Source: Chitinophaga sancti
Lineage (GTDB): Bacteria; Bacteroidota; Bacteroidia; Chitinophagales; Chitinophagaceae
Reading direction: 5' to 3'
DNA: 64,000 nt
Assembly (NCBI RefSeq): GCF_034424315.1
Contig: NZ_CP139972.1
Span: 4,092,001-4,156,000 of the forward strand
The notes under the pieces were generated by a model that was not told the origin of the DNA, did no database searches, and was given only the letters and a program-made list of their open reading frames with translations. A program made the translations under genes and the position numbers. How positions within the stretch are numbered: the stretch's first letter is position 1; each line of letters begins with the position of its first letter. This document shows, one piece after another, positions 43,901 through 51,913 of the stretch.

Positions 43901-44882
43901 TCCGACGAGCTGACACAATGCTGATACCGCCTCTCAAAGTGCCAATCCACATACGCCCTTCCCTATCTTCGTATACGGCATATACTGCATTACTGTTCAA
44001 TTGACACTTATTAATATTTTCATGCGAAGAGACAATGAAGACACCTGCCCCATCAGAGGCTACCCAGATCCTGCCGTTTTTATCCATGCACAGGCCTACT
44101 ACTTTGTTATGGGTCTGGATATAGTTTTCTGAATAATCATTTTTAGTGAGGTCGTAACGAAAAAGGCCATTGTCGGTACCCAGCCACAAGCCTCCTTTTT
44201 GATCACTGCGCAGGCAGTTGGCCTGGCGAATGCCCTGGTTGATGATGGTGAGAGATTGGGTTTGCGCATTGAATTTACAAAGGCCGATGTCCTGCACAAA
44301 TACATAGGCGGTATGATGGTCGAAGTCGATCGCTGTTACTTCGTAATTGGTGATGGTAGTGGTATACTGAATAATAGGAACCTGGATACCAGCATACACA
44401 TTTTCATGAAATAACAAGAGGCCGTCGCGTTCGGTACCTGCTAATACGGTTTTTCCACTATCGCCTGCGCGGATAATGTGGATAACGCCGATTTCAGGAC
44501 GGGGCGTGCTGCTTTTATAAGGTGTAAATCTGGCAGTATTAAATTGTTCATTGACAGGATTGAAGACACTGATCCCCTTGCGGCCCCCGAGCCAGATACG
44601 GTGCAGGCGATCACCTTCAATTGTGAAATTACCATTGTCATTGAGAGAAGTTGTGTCACCAATCTTATTGCGGAAAATGCGGAATTTATAGCCATCAAAG
44701 CGGTTCAGACCATCATAGGTACAGATCCACATAAAGCCTTTGTAATCCTGGTATACATTCATCACGGCATTGTTGGAAAGGCCGTTTTCGATGCCAAGGT
44801 TTTTGATAGGTTCGTCGTTAGCGTATAGGTTGTTGTATAAAAAGCAGCAACAGAACGGCAATAGCATCCGGAACAATTTCAT
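40905..44882 (-). CDS. Hybrid two-component system regulator (HTCS)
   Basis: 1325 aa from the ATG reading MKLFRMLLPFCCCFLYNNLYA (signal or anchor). The periplasmic sensor consists of Reg_prop beta-propeller repeats (IWLGG, MWIGTLRGG, IWIGTDGGG and others, about residues 25-640) and a Y_Y_Y domain (YRLEGWDKQWNY). A membrane segment lies near residue 760-780 (WWAYTLYTLVIGGLLYVFM). Inside the cell are HisKA with phospho-His 819 (SHEFRTPLSL), HATPase (NAFKFTPDGG, GFGIGLYLVKHF), a receiver with Asp 1114 (ISDVQMPGMDG) and a C-terminal AraC-type DNA-binding domain (from about 1205, ending NPSEYVKKY). HTCS proteins sense oligosaccharides from the target glycan and activate the linked locus, here very likely the susCD-GH35 genes downstream. 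Confidence 0.96.
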   Translation of the reverse strand: MKLFRMLLPFCCCFLYNNLYANDEPIKNLGIENGLSNNAVMNVYQDYKGFMWICTYDGLNRFDGYKFRIFRNKIGDTTSLNDNGNFTIEGDRLHRIWLGGRKGISVFNPVNEQFNTARFTPYKSSTPRPEIGVIHIIRAGDSGKTVLAGTERDGLLLFHENVYAGIQVPIIQYTTTITNYEVTAIDFDHHTAYVFVQDIGLCKFNAQTQSLTIINQGIRQANCLRSDQKGGLWLGTDNGLFRYDLTKNDYSENYIQTHNKVVGLCMDKNGRIWVASDGAGVFIVSSHENINKCQLNSNAVYAVYEDREGRMWIGTLRGGISIVSARRNPFELHRFNGENSVCNFILSFCEGDNNDIWIGTDGGGLKHWDRPHNQFTAYTADASRSNAISSNFITCILRDAQDDIWVSTWFGGINRYKKGSNSFEHFQCNNPITRATENNVWVVYEDAQKQIWASTTNNGTLYTFNRATNQFELFDNTLVNIQSLAEDARGHLWGGNYQDLISIDRVHKQHKVFHIGYTVRSIHEDKKGNFWVGTDGGGLLQFNRQNGQYIRYTASDGLPSNAILRILEDNSGDLWLSTFNGLARFDPETKVCRSFSQSDGLQSNQFSYNAALKLRNGECMFGGIKGFNVFFPDSIYEQTTQPPVFLTGIRINNTPVEQEGKFISKSALENVEELRIPYDKAAISLDFVALEYTSPDKINYAYRLEGWDKQWNYVGESRTATYTRLQEGTYIFRIKATNAEGQWGTAISTIRIIILPPWFRSWWAYTLYTLVIGGLLYVFMSYRSRQERLHYEIRLAHLENEKEKELNEKKLSFFTHISHEFRTPLSLIINPLKAYTQDPELSIVYRNARRLLSLVDQLLLFRKADSGNDRLKINRMDFVELCKEVFLCFSQQARLKNIDYQFDAPQSPIEMYVDDEKMEIAIFNLLSNAFKFTPDGGKVTFKIRELSTEVEIAIQDSGCGIPISTGNRIFEKFSRVGGRQTGFGIGLYLVKHFIESHRGSITYNSRLQEGTTFVIRLRKGMAHLAGYDFSPNERSAILQELMEETTLPVKKEEKLQLEEMVTEKKSLLCIDDNADIRAYLRQLFSDHYIIYEAANGDDGFAMVQEQLPDLVISDVQMPGMDGLALCTKIKTTEALSHIPVILLTSAHDLKIKGIEEGADDYITKPFDKDLLLAKVQTLLKNRNLLRQYFLDSITLQKSTVKVPAAYRDFLNNCISIVEANLGNEDFSIKTFTQAIGMSHSSLYKKVKSISGQTINAFIRSIRLRKAAMLMLKEDYTINQAAFEVGIGDVKYFREQFVKLFGMNPSEYVKKYRHSFNQDLTVVKEG

Positions 44883-44947
44883 AACGTGCACGTTTTGGTG
44901 GATTGTAAAATAAGAAATGATTCTTTATTTATCAATATTTTTGCATC

Positions 44948-45358
44948 ATAATTCACTGCACCCTAATTCTCATCCGTTCAAATAAGCTACACGAACAGGC
45001 ACAATTTTACACCGCCTTAAGAGTTGAGTTTGAATATCACCAACATGGCAATGGGCCTTTGTACGATGCGAGTATAGATACAAAACCTACTTTAGAGATT
45101 TATCCGCTGTTAAAATCTCAGACTATACCAGACCCAAGTACAGAACTGGGCTTCACAGTTGAGAATCCTGGTAATATTGTGCAATCGGTATTATCATTAG
45201 GAGGGAAATTGGTGACACACGGAGCAGACAGTCCATGGGATTATACCGTCGTTATTGCAGACCTGGACAGCAGAAAAATAGAATTAGTACAATCAAAATT
45301 GTACTGCGCGCAAAGAATAATATTCAATTACCTATCCCGCTCTCTCAACGGAAAATAA
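44948..45358 (+). pseudogene. Degenerate VOC (glyoxalase-like) family gene lacking a start codon
   Basis: The open frame encodes a nearly complete VOC domain: LILIRSNKLHEQAQFYTAL, VEFEYHQHGNGP, LEIYPL, LGFTVENPGNIV and VVIADLDSRKIELVQ. From the in-frame stop at 44918-44920 to a TTG at 45059 there is no ATG, GTG or TTG, and the site where the family methionine would be reads ATA. After ELVQ the frame runs on through an unrelated tail that overlaps the opposite gene by 31 bp, as if the original stop was lost. It most likely is a decayed gene; a rare ATA/ATT start cannot be excluded. VOC proteins include glyoxalases, dioxygenases and resistance proteins. Confidence 0.6.
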
Positions 45359-45552
45359 TGTTCTACAGCCCATATAATTTTCTTCAATGCTTCTTCAGAT
45401 AAATCCGGTGCTGTTTCAAAAGCAGGTTCCTGCCCTTTTTCCCGAAGTAATAAAAACTCATCTTCCTTGTAGCGTATACGCATATGCGAAGTACCCTGCA
45501 ACTTCCTCATATAGATAACAGCGCTATCAATTGTAATTTTTCGTCCCGTCAT
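45328..45552 (-). CDS. Hypothetical small protein
   Basis: 74-aa protein with an ATG start (MTGRKITIDSAVIYMRK). It is charged, with no signal or membrane segment; the pattern beta-beta then helix (DLSEEALKKIIWAVEHYF) resembles a small alpha/beta domain. I do not recognise a family. The amino-acid use looks coding rather than random. It is convergent with the degenerate VOC gene and has no obvious operon partner. Confidence 0.55.
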   Translation of the reverse strand: MTGRKITIDSAVIYMRKLQGTSHMRIRYKEDEFLLLREKGQEPAFETAPDLSEEALKKIIWAVEHYFPLRERDR

Positions 45553-45926
45553 AATACTCTTGTATTAAGGATATAGGTATGGGGTATCATTATAAAATGG
45601 TAAGAATGGTTTTGGTTTTAACATGCCTGAATGGGCATTGCTACTATTAGATTGTTGTAGCTCACTTGAATATTCACAATAAAATCTGGTCGAATGTAAA
45701 TCTTTTTCTCAAATCCTGGGGGATCGCCCAATAAATATTTCACTCAATTGCCCCAATTTGGCACCATAGGTAAATGGCTTCTGAACAGGCAAAAATATTA
45801 CATGTATCCGGCAATAATCTTCGGCAGCTCCGGAAAGATAAGCTGCTCACATTACCTGAACTGGAAGGGAGCACTTTCTTTAAGTATATTTTGATTTTTA
45901 TTGAAGCATAAAAAATCATTATGCAA
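45553..45926. other. Intergenic region with a 45-codon frame resembling a leucine-rich-repeat remnant
   Basis: 370 bp without a clear gene. A plus-strand frame from ATG 45774 to the stop at 45911 encodes 45 aa, including LHVSGNNLRQLRKDKLLTLP, which has leucine spacing like one leucine-rich repeat. An in-frame stop lies directly before the ATG, and no promoter is evident. It may be a decayed fragment or chance. Confidence 0.3.
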
Positions 45927-47201
45927 TTAATGTCTGAACCGTAAAGGATTCATCGACCGCATCCAGTCTCCATCATGCAATTTCCGTTGATGCAATAAAA
46001 ATCCAATCACGATCAATATACCTGCAACACCCTCTGAAAACACGACTGCACTCACACCAAACTTCTCAGCCAGGCTACCCATTACCAGGCTACCTATTGG
46101 CAATACACCCTGGTAGGCCATGATATAATAACTCAGCGTTCTCGCCCTCATTTCAGAAGAAGCATGCGTTTGTAAATAGGTATTAATTGCAGAGTTCTGT
46201 ACCATCAAACCAGCACCTGTAAAACCTGTCGCAATCAGGGCCAGCGTGATCTGGGAAGAAATCGCTAAACACACTACCGCTACTGCAAATAAAATACTGG
46301 AGAAAATAGCCAGTTGATTCAGATCCTTACCCGGTCTTAGCATCGCCATATACACGGCACCAAACAATGCACCTAATCCTGCTGCGCTTTCAAACCAGCT
46401 AAAGGTGGTAGCATTCCCATTAAACACATCTTTTGCAATGGCAGGTAACAGTGTTGTATATGGGATTACGAGCAAACTGGATGCTGCCAGCATTAGGATC
46501 AGTGAAGAAAGATCCGGAGACTCACGTAAATACTCATATCCTTTTTTCAAATCGGCCCAGATGTTCTCATCTGATTTTTCATGCTGTTTTATTTGCAGTT
46601 TCATCTGCAACAGGCAACCAATTACAAAGAAGAAACTCAGGAAGTTGATCAGGAAACAAATATCCTCACCAAAGGCACTTAATATAAATCCGGCAAATGC
46701 TGGTCCAACCAATCTTGCGGCATTAAATGCGGAGGAGTTAAGCGCAATCGCATTGGGCAGGTCTTCTTTATTATCTACCAGGTCTACCATTAATGATTGA
46801 CGGGCGGTGGTATCGAAAGTATTTATAATCCCCTGCGCCAGACTCAGGGTAGCAATCATCATGATATTATAATAGCTTAACCAGACGATGAGTGCCAGGA
46901 TCCCTGCCTGAACCATAAGTCCGATCTGGGTAATGAACACTATTTTGTATTTATCGTGCCTGTCAATGAAGCTGCCGGCATAAGGAGCAAGAATGAGAGA
47001 AGGGATTAAACTCAGGAAGGTGATCAGTCCTAACAAAAAGGTAGAGCCGGTGATCCGGTATACTAACCAGCTGATAGCGACTCTTTGCATCCAGGTACCA
47101 ATGAGCGAAATGGATTGACCTGTAAAGTGTAATCTAAAGTTCTTGTGTTTAAGTGAACGAAATATGGTTGAATTATAAATAAATGACCTTACTATCCTCA
47201 T
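45927..47201 (-). CDS. MFS transporter (EntS/MFS_3-type exporter)
   Basis: 424-aa major-facilitator protein with about 12 membrane segments. The N-terminus FRSLKHKNFRLHFTGQSISLIGTWMQRVAISWLVYR and the loop motif YAGSFIDRHDKYK (motif A-like) match the MFS_3/enterobactin-exporter group, which exports siderophores, macrolides or other drugs. It is divergent from a MarR regulator 195 bp away, a common arrangement in which MarR represses the exporter. On the minus strand TACTTTTG (47239-47232) is a candidate -7 box 30 nt before the ATG and lies inside a cluster of AAGTT/AACTT half-sites. Substrate not predictable. Confidence 0.92.
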   Translation of the reverse strand: MRIVRSFIYNSTIFRSLKHKNFRLHFTGQSISLIGTWMQRVAISWLVYRITGSTFLLGLITFLSLIPSLILAPYAGSFIDRHDKYKIVFITQIGLMVQAGILALIVWLSYYNIMMIATLSLAQGIINTFDTTARQSLMVDLVDNKEDLPNAIALNSSAFNAARLVGPAFAGFILSAFGEDICFLINFLSFFFVIGCLLQMKLQIKQHEKSDENIWADLKKGYEYLRESPDLSSLILMLAASSLLVIPYTTLLPAIAKDVFNGNATTFSWFESAAGLGALFGAVYMAMLRPGKDLNQLAIFSSILFAVAVVCLAISSQITLALIATGFTGAGLMVQNSAINTYLQTHASSEMRARTLSYYIMAYQGVLPIGSLVMGSLAEKFGVSAVVFSEGVAGILIVIGFLLHQRKLHDGDWMRSMNPLRFRH

Positions 47202-47219
47202 ATGCTAAACTAAATTGAT

Positions 47220-47274
47220 AAAGTTACTTTACAAAAGTACAACTTTTCCAGGACTTCTATCTATGGGAAAAGTT
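47220..47274 (-). promoter_or_regulatory. Candidate MarR operator overlapping the MFS promoter
   Basis: A perfect 9-bp inverted repeat, AACTTTTCC (47241-47249) / GGAAAAGTT (47266-47274), and a second dyad AAAGTT (47220-47225) / AACTTT (47241-47246) share a half-site. The second dyad surrounds the -7 box TACTTTTG (minus strand 47239-47232). Binding there would block exporter transcription. Confidence 0.5.
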
Positions 47275-47358
47275 AAAAACAGCCTGGAAATTGCATCAGT
47301 ATTGGAAAAACAACGGCTATTTATCACCAAAATCAGCTAAAAAGCAAAACCTCGCAAC

Positions 47359-47392
47359 TTGCAGGAAATTCAAAAAAACTAAAGTACCTTTG
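47359..47392 (+). promoter_or_regulatory. marR promoter, predicting a leaderless transcript
   Basis: TTG (47359-47361), 23-nt spacer, TACCTTTG (47385-47392); the ATG at 47397 begins only 4 nt after the box. Transcription would start at or within a base or two of the ATG. Confidence 0.55.
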
Positions 47393-47396
47393 TTAA

Positions 47397-47828
47397 ATGT
47401 CTAAAACCTATGAGGTAGCGGCCTCCCTGCGTAGCACCGTTACCCGCCTCACCAGGCAGTTGCGAAAACAAAATATCTCCTCTGCGTTCTCCAATGCCGA
47501 GCTCCTTACCATGGGCTTACTGGACCAGCACGGTAGCATGCTGCCCTCTGCCCTTGCAGACCTGGAAAGAATTTCCGCTCAGGCTATCTCTCAGATTATC
47601 AATAGATTAGTAGAAGCAGGTGTGGTAGACCGCGCTTCAGACGAGTCAGACAAAAGAAAAGTACTCATCACCCTCACTCCTGCCGGCAAGCAACACCTGG
47701 ACGAAAACCGCCGGATCAAAGAGGAATGGCTCGTTAAAGCAATGGACAATTTATTCTCCACAGAAGAGCTTGCGCTCATCGAAGCATTCTTACCGCTCCT
47801 CCAGCGATTAGCCGAATACAACGGATAA
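47397..47828 (+). CDS. MarR family transcriptional regulator
   Basis: 143-aa winged-helix regulator. The DNA-binding part spans about residues 40-100 (LLTMGLLDQHGSMLPSALADLERISAQAISQIINRLVEAGVVDRASDESDKRKVLITLTPAG), with the wing DESDKRKV and the family D-x-R-x-x residues intact. N- and C-terminal helices form the dimer interface. As it diverges from an MFS exporter, it probably represses the exporter and responds to its substrate. The start ATG directly follows a consensus -7 box. Confidence 0.93.
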   Translation: MSKTYEVAASLRSTVTRLTRQLRKQNISSAFSNAELLTMGLLDQHGSMLPSALADLERISAQAISQIINRLVEAGVVDRASDESDKRKVLITLTPAGKQHLDENRRIKEEWLVKAMDNLFSTEELALIEAFLPLLQRLAEYNG

Positions 47829-47894
47829 GAACCACTTAATAAGCAGCCCTATCCAAAAATAAAATTATAAAGTTCCTATACGTTATAATATACT

Positions 47895-47902
47895 TATATT
47901 TG
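47895..47902 (+). promoter_or_regulatory. Possible -7 element of the TPR gene
   Basis: TATATTTG matches TAnnTTTG exactly. A clear TTG upstream is missing; the leader would be about 165 nt. Confidence 0.3.
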
Positions 47903-48074
47903 TATAATCAATAGTTTAAATCAGAAATTACAGGCAATCAGATACTTTAGTGTCTAAATTGGCATGAGCTAGAGTCAGCAAATGCCAGATTGTAGTAAAA
48001 ACAATGTTATTTCATCTGTTTCCGGGCTCCCCTGTGCAGAAGATTAGCTTGATTATTTATCCGTCCTAGATCCT

Positions 48075-49070
48075 ATGATGACTATGAAACATTTATTTAC
48101 GCTTCTTCTATTATGCTCTTTGTCCACCACTACCATTCTGGCTCAGAATTACAAACAGGAGTTCGAAAAATTATGTGAACAGGGGGATACAATTAAACAA
48201 AAGAAATTGTTGGAAAAGTGGGAAAAAGGTCGTCCTAACGATGCTGAACTGTACATTGCCTATTTCAATTTCTACGTAAGCAGAAGTAAAACTGAAATTG
48301 TTACCAAAGTACCCCACCCTGATGCTGACAAAATACCAAAAGCCAAAAAACAGGCAGGATACACCAGCGAAATCGGTTACAGAGCCGAACCACTGGGCAG
48401 AGGTTTCAAATACATCAACGCTGGTATAGCCAAATACCCCGACCGCCTCGATATGCGATTCGGTAAAGTGTACATGCTGGGTGAAACGTATAAGTATGCC
48501 GCCCTCACACAGGAACTGGTGAACGTATTGAATTACTCCACTACCATCGAGAATAAATGGAGATGGACTGACAATAAATTCCTGGAAAAGCCGGAAGAAT
48601 TCATGCTCAGCGCTATCCAGGAATACGTAGCCACCATCTACAACTCCGGCAAAAGCCAGGCTGATAACATGAAGGAAATAGCCGAAACCGTACTGAAATA
48701 CTATCCTAAACACGTGGAAAGTCTTTCCGATCTCGGTATCGTCTACACGATGAAAGGTGATCTCAACATGGCGCTGAGATACTTCCTGAAAGCTACCGCC
48801 ATAGAGCCGAAAGATTTCATCGTGCTCAATAACATCGCAAACATCTACAATAAAAAGAAAGATACTACCAATGCTGTGAAGTACTACGAACAGGCATTGA
48901 AATATGGGGACACAGAAGCGAAAGAACTCGCTAATAAAGAACTTAAAAGACTGAACAGGAAACCAGCCGATAAAACAACAACAACTGCTGCTAAAGCTAA
49001 AACAACTGCTCCAGCAAAGAAAACAGCGGCCACTTCCACAAAAAAAACGACCCCTAAGAAAAAATCTTAG
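48075..49070 (+). CDS. Exported TPR protein with Lys/Thr/Ala-rich tail
   Basis: 331 aa (ATG choices at 48075, 48078 and 48084; the last gives MKHLFTLLLLCSLSTTTILAQ, the best signal peptide). At least two or three TPR units are visible in the second half (SLSDLGIVYTMKGDLNMALRYFLKATAIEPKD; NIANIYNKKKDTTNAVKYYEQAL). The last about 35 residues are a low-complexity tail of Lys, Thr and Ala (for example KTTTTAAKAKTTAPAKKTA), strongly basic; it could bind DNA, nucleotides or acidic surface polymers. Likely periplasmic scaffolding; the partner is unknown. It stands alone and is convergent with the next gene. Confidence 0.85.
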   Translation: MMTMKHLFTLLLLCSLSTTTILAQNYKQEFEKLCEQGDTIKQKKLLEKWEKGRPNDAELYIAYFNFYVSRSKTEIVTKVPHPDADKIPKAKKQAGYTSEIGYRAEPLGRGFKYINAGIAKYPDRLDMRFGKVYMLGETYKYAALTQELVNVLNYSTTIENKWRWTDNKFLEKPEEFMLSAIQEYVATIYNSGKSQADNMKEIAETVLKYYPKHVESLSDLGIVYTMKGDLNMALRYFLKATAIEPKDFIVLNNIANIYNKKKDTTNAVKYYEQALKYGDTEAKELANKELKRLNRKPADKTTTTAAKAKTTAPAKKTAATSTKKTTPKKKS

Positions 49071-49101
49071 AGGCCGTCAAAGTGTTTTACACGACGTTCT
49101 T

Positions 49102-49470
49102 TTACTTGATTGATTGTAAAAGATTGCAGAACTCTAACTTCTGATCCGATGTAAGGAAAGAGTTAGCTATTGTTTCATTGATTAAATCGCTGGTTAGAGA
49201 GAATTCATCATAAAGATCATTCTGTTCAACACCGTACTTTTTAGCGGTGGAAAATCTTACGGCCATTAAGATCTCTTTTGAGGGAACCTTTTTTTCTACC
49301 AGCAACGGTCTGATGGAATACAACATTTCATTATTGGCGATTTCCAACTTCTTTCGATAGTCGGTCTTCCCATTTTTGGAAAAGAAATGCCGTGTCATTA
49401 AAAAAACAATCAAGGAAGCCAAAATTCCAAAGATTGCTACGTAAACAGTGCTGTCTTGTAAGTGTATCAT
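49102..49470 (-). CDS. Hypothetical protein with one N-terminal membrane segment
   Basis: 122-aa protein. A single membrane helix (VYVAIFGILASLIVFLMT, about residues 9-26) is followed by a basic region (RHFFSKNGKTDYRKK) and a cytoplasmic, mainly helical domain. I recognise no family. It is compact, with coding-like composition and an ATG start. The stop is 31 bp from the convergent TPR gene. Confidence 0.65.
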   Translation of the reverse strand: MIHLQDSTVYVAIFGILASLIVFLMTRHFFSKNGKTDYRKKLEIANNEMLYSIRPLLVEKKVPSKEILMAVRFSTAKKYGVEQNDLYDEFSLTSDLINETIANSFLTSDQKLEFCNLLQSIK

Positions 49471-49671
49471 AGGTAAACTAAAAATGAGCGTATTAATACA
49501 TTCAAAATATACGCAATGTATGGGGGATTAGTTTGATAAAAACCTATGCAATAAAGGAGATTTATATTGCAATTTTTACTTTTGCGTATCAAGTAACTGG
49601 ATATCAATATGATTCCAGAAGGGTGTTATTTTTTTTGATGTAGGGCTATGAGTATATGTACTTAAAAGCAG

Positions 49672-49706
49672 AAGGCCGGATTTCGCTTTTGGCAAAATCC
49701 GGCCTT
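49672..49706 (-). terminator. Terminator of the GH92 gene
   Basis: AAGGCCGGATTT (49672-49683) and AAATCCGGCCTT (49695-49706) form a perfect 12-bp stem with an 11-nt loop, about 25 bp after the GH92 stop. Confidence 0.8.
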
Positions 49707-49728
49707 TCATGTGTAGCCCTGCAGACAG

Positions 49729-51900
49729 CTAGAAATGTGGTTTGCTGCCCATTTCTAATTCCAATGTGCCGCCATTCATAAGTTCTTTATGTGTGAAGAA
49801 AAGATCCTTCCGCTCCTTTCCATTCATTTTCACCCCCTGTACATATTTGTTTACAGCAGAACAATTATGTGCCACCAATGTAAACTCCTTTCCATGCTCC
49901 AGGTGCACCACTATCTTACTAAATATCGGGCTACCAATCGCATAAACGGGCTCACCCGCCGTTACAGGATAAAATCCCATCGATGAAAACACCACAAATG
50001 CACTCATTCCTCCTCCATCTTCATCTCCAGGTATCCCAAACACATTGTCTTTGAACCAGATATCCAGCAGTGAACGGATCATCCTTTGTGTTTTCCACCC
50101 CTTTCCTATATAATTATATAAGTAGGGAATATGAAATCCCGGCTCATTTCCCATAGAAAACTGCCCCATTAACCCGGTAGCATCCGGGAACTTTGCCCAG
50201 AACTGGTAACGGGGTCTGCCCAGCTCCGCATGAAACAGGGTATCCAGTTTCCGTTCAAAGTTTTCATTTCCCCCATACATGGAAATCATTCCGGGAATAT
50301 TAAATGCCAGCTGCCATTGATACGTCCAGCCATTATTCTCATCATAATAATCCCTGCCTCCGGCACCTCCATCCCATCCCGGATCAATATCAATCCACTC
50401 CCCTTTCTCATCCCTCGGCATAAAAAATTGCTTGTCTCCATTCCACAGGTTCATATAAGCCTTTGCACGCTTTCCAAAAAACACAGCATCACTATCATGC
50501 TTCAATTCCTTTGCTAATTGGCCCAATGCCCAGTCATCATAACTATGCCCTAAAGTCAGGGCCACCGACTGCCTCTTTTCAAAGGTATCTACTGTTGCGA
50601 CCATTTCCTTCTCCCCTGGATGCAATGCCGGGTAATAGCCATGCTGAAAATAGAATATATCCAAAGACGTTAGTTCCCCATTTCTCCAGGGCAGCATCGT
50701 AGCTTGCCTGGCATTCTTCTTCATGCCCTCATACGCCTTGTCTATATCTGCAATGTGCAAGCCTTTTCTATAAGCATCTAAAAATATAATGGTGGAATGA
50801 AATCCATTCATACAGGCATGATCGCCAAACAAGCGCGGGAACTGTGGCATCCATCCACTCTGCTCATACATCCGTACATACGATGCCAGCATATCTTCTT
50901 CCTGGTGTGGATGCAATATCATGCGCAGCGGATGTAACGCCTGGTAAGTATCCCATGCTGCATCATCTACATAAAAAGGCCGCACATCTGCATGTACCTG
51001 TTTATCATAACCACTGTAATACGCACCTTCTTCACTGATATTTACCATGCGCTCATGACAACGATACAGCGCAGTAAAAAACGAACGGCGCTGCGCTTCC
51101 GTTCCACCTTCCACACTAACCTGGTTCATGACCCTGTGCCATGCAGCTTTCGCCGTTGCTGTTATTTCTGTGAACCCCTTTCCCGCCAGCTCCTGCTCAA
51201 AACTCACTTTCGCAGCAGCTACACTGATATAAGAGATGGCATATTTCAAAGACACCACGCTGTCTTTAAACGTTAGCGCAGCATCGTAAGGATGATCAAA
51301 CTGCCCATACAGATATACTTTCGTATCACCATGATACAGGCTGGTACCTGAAATCTCCCCATTCCCGTTCAGCTCCCATTTATCCACAGGAGACAACAAT
51401 ATGCGATGTGCTGCATGTGCAGGGTAGGTAAACCTGTACACGCCGCATTTTCTACCTGGCGCGTATTCTACCTGGATCTGATCTTCCACCAGCCAGTTAC
51501 GATAATACCACGGATGAATTTCTTCCAGCTCATGATCATAGCGTTGTTTCCTTTCCCATCGTGTACTATCCGTTACAGGCTTGATGCAAAATACTTCTCC
51601 TGCATTGTGCCCGACTACCTGTAGTGGGAATGCAGAGATCTGATCATCGGTATAATCTTTTCGTAAAGGATATACCCTGATCATTTGATTAGGCCGGTGC
51701 AATTGAGGTCTGGTAGGCTGTAATAGTGGCGCGATGTTACCAATCGTTGGGTCAATATAATTTTCGTTTTCCGCTGGCGTTGCCGGGCGACAACAACACA
51801 GCATTAAAAGTGGAATAAGTACAACAGGTCGCACAAATATTTTTTGAAAGTAAAGACAAAAAAAAGCTCCCTCCCGACGGGAGGGAGCTAAGGTTACCAT
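49729..51900 (-). CDS. GH92 alpha-mannosidase, probable lipoprotein
   Basis: 723-aa glycoside hydrolase family 92 protein (exo-alpha-mannosidase, calcium-dependent). It shows NYIDPTIGN near the mature start, YHERMVNISEEGAYYSGYD, DDAAWDTYQALHPL, QFSMGNEPGFHIPYLYNY (general acid region) and IPGDEDGGGMSAFVVFSSMGFYPV (general base region, where many members have GNDDCGQMSAW). The start is uncertain: ATG 51900 lies 14 bp after the upstream stop, but an intrinsic terminator falls within the first codons; a GTG at 51834 would give MRPVVLIPLLMLCC, a good lipoprotein signal. It is the last gene of the susC-susD-EEP-GH92 operon and suggests alpha-mannan or N-glycan use. Confidence 0.93.
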   Translation of the reverse strand: MVTLAPSRREGAFFCLYFQKIFVRPVVLIPLLMLCCCRPATPAENENYIDPTIGNIAPLLQPTRPQLHRPNQMIRVYPLRKDYTDDQISAFPLQVVGHNAGEVFCIKPVTDSTRWERKQRYDHELEEIHPWYYRNWLVEDQIQVEYAPGRKCGVYRFTYPAHAAHRILLSPVDKWELNGNGEISGTSLYHGDTKVYLYGQFDHPYDAALTFKDSVVSLKYAISYISVAAAKVSFEQELAGKGFTEITATAKAAWHRVMNQVSVEGGTEAQRRSFFTALYRCHERMVNISEEGAYYSGYDKQVHADVRPFYVDDAAWDTYQALHPLRMILHPHQEEDMLASYVRMYEQSGWMPQFPRLFGDHACMNGFHSTIIFLDAYRKGLHIADIDKAYEGMKKNARQATMLPWRNGELTSLDIFYFQHGYYPALHPGEKEMVATVDTFEKRQSVALTLGHSYDDWALGQLAKELKHDSDAVFFGKRAKAYMNLWNGDKQFFMPRDEKGEWIDIDPGWDGGAGGRDYYDENNGWTYQWQLAFNIPGMISMYGGNENFERKLDTLFHAELGRPRYQFWAKFPDATGLMGQFSMGNEPGFHIPYLYNYIGKGWKTQRMIRSLLDIWFKDNVFGIPGDEDGGGMSAFVVFSSMGFYPVTAGEPVYAIGSPIFSKIVVHLEHGKEFTLVAHNCSAVNKYVQGVKMNGKERKDLFFTHKELMNGGTLELEMGSKPHF
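51858..51889 (-). terminator. Strong intrinsic terminator inside the 5' end of the GH92 frame
   Basis: On the minus strand AGCTCCCTCCC, loop GTC, GGGAGGGAGCT, then a run of T (51889 down to 51858). The 11-bp GC-rich perfect stem plus U tract is an excellent terminator, 25 bp after the stop of the upstream gene. Confidence 0.85.
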
Positions 51901-51913
51901 AGGATAGCATAAA

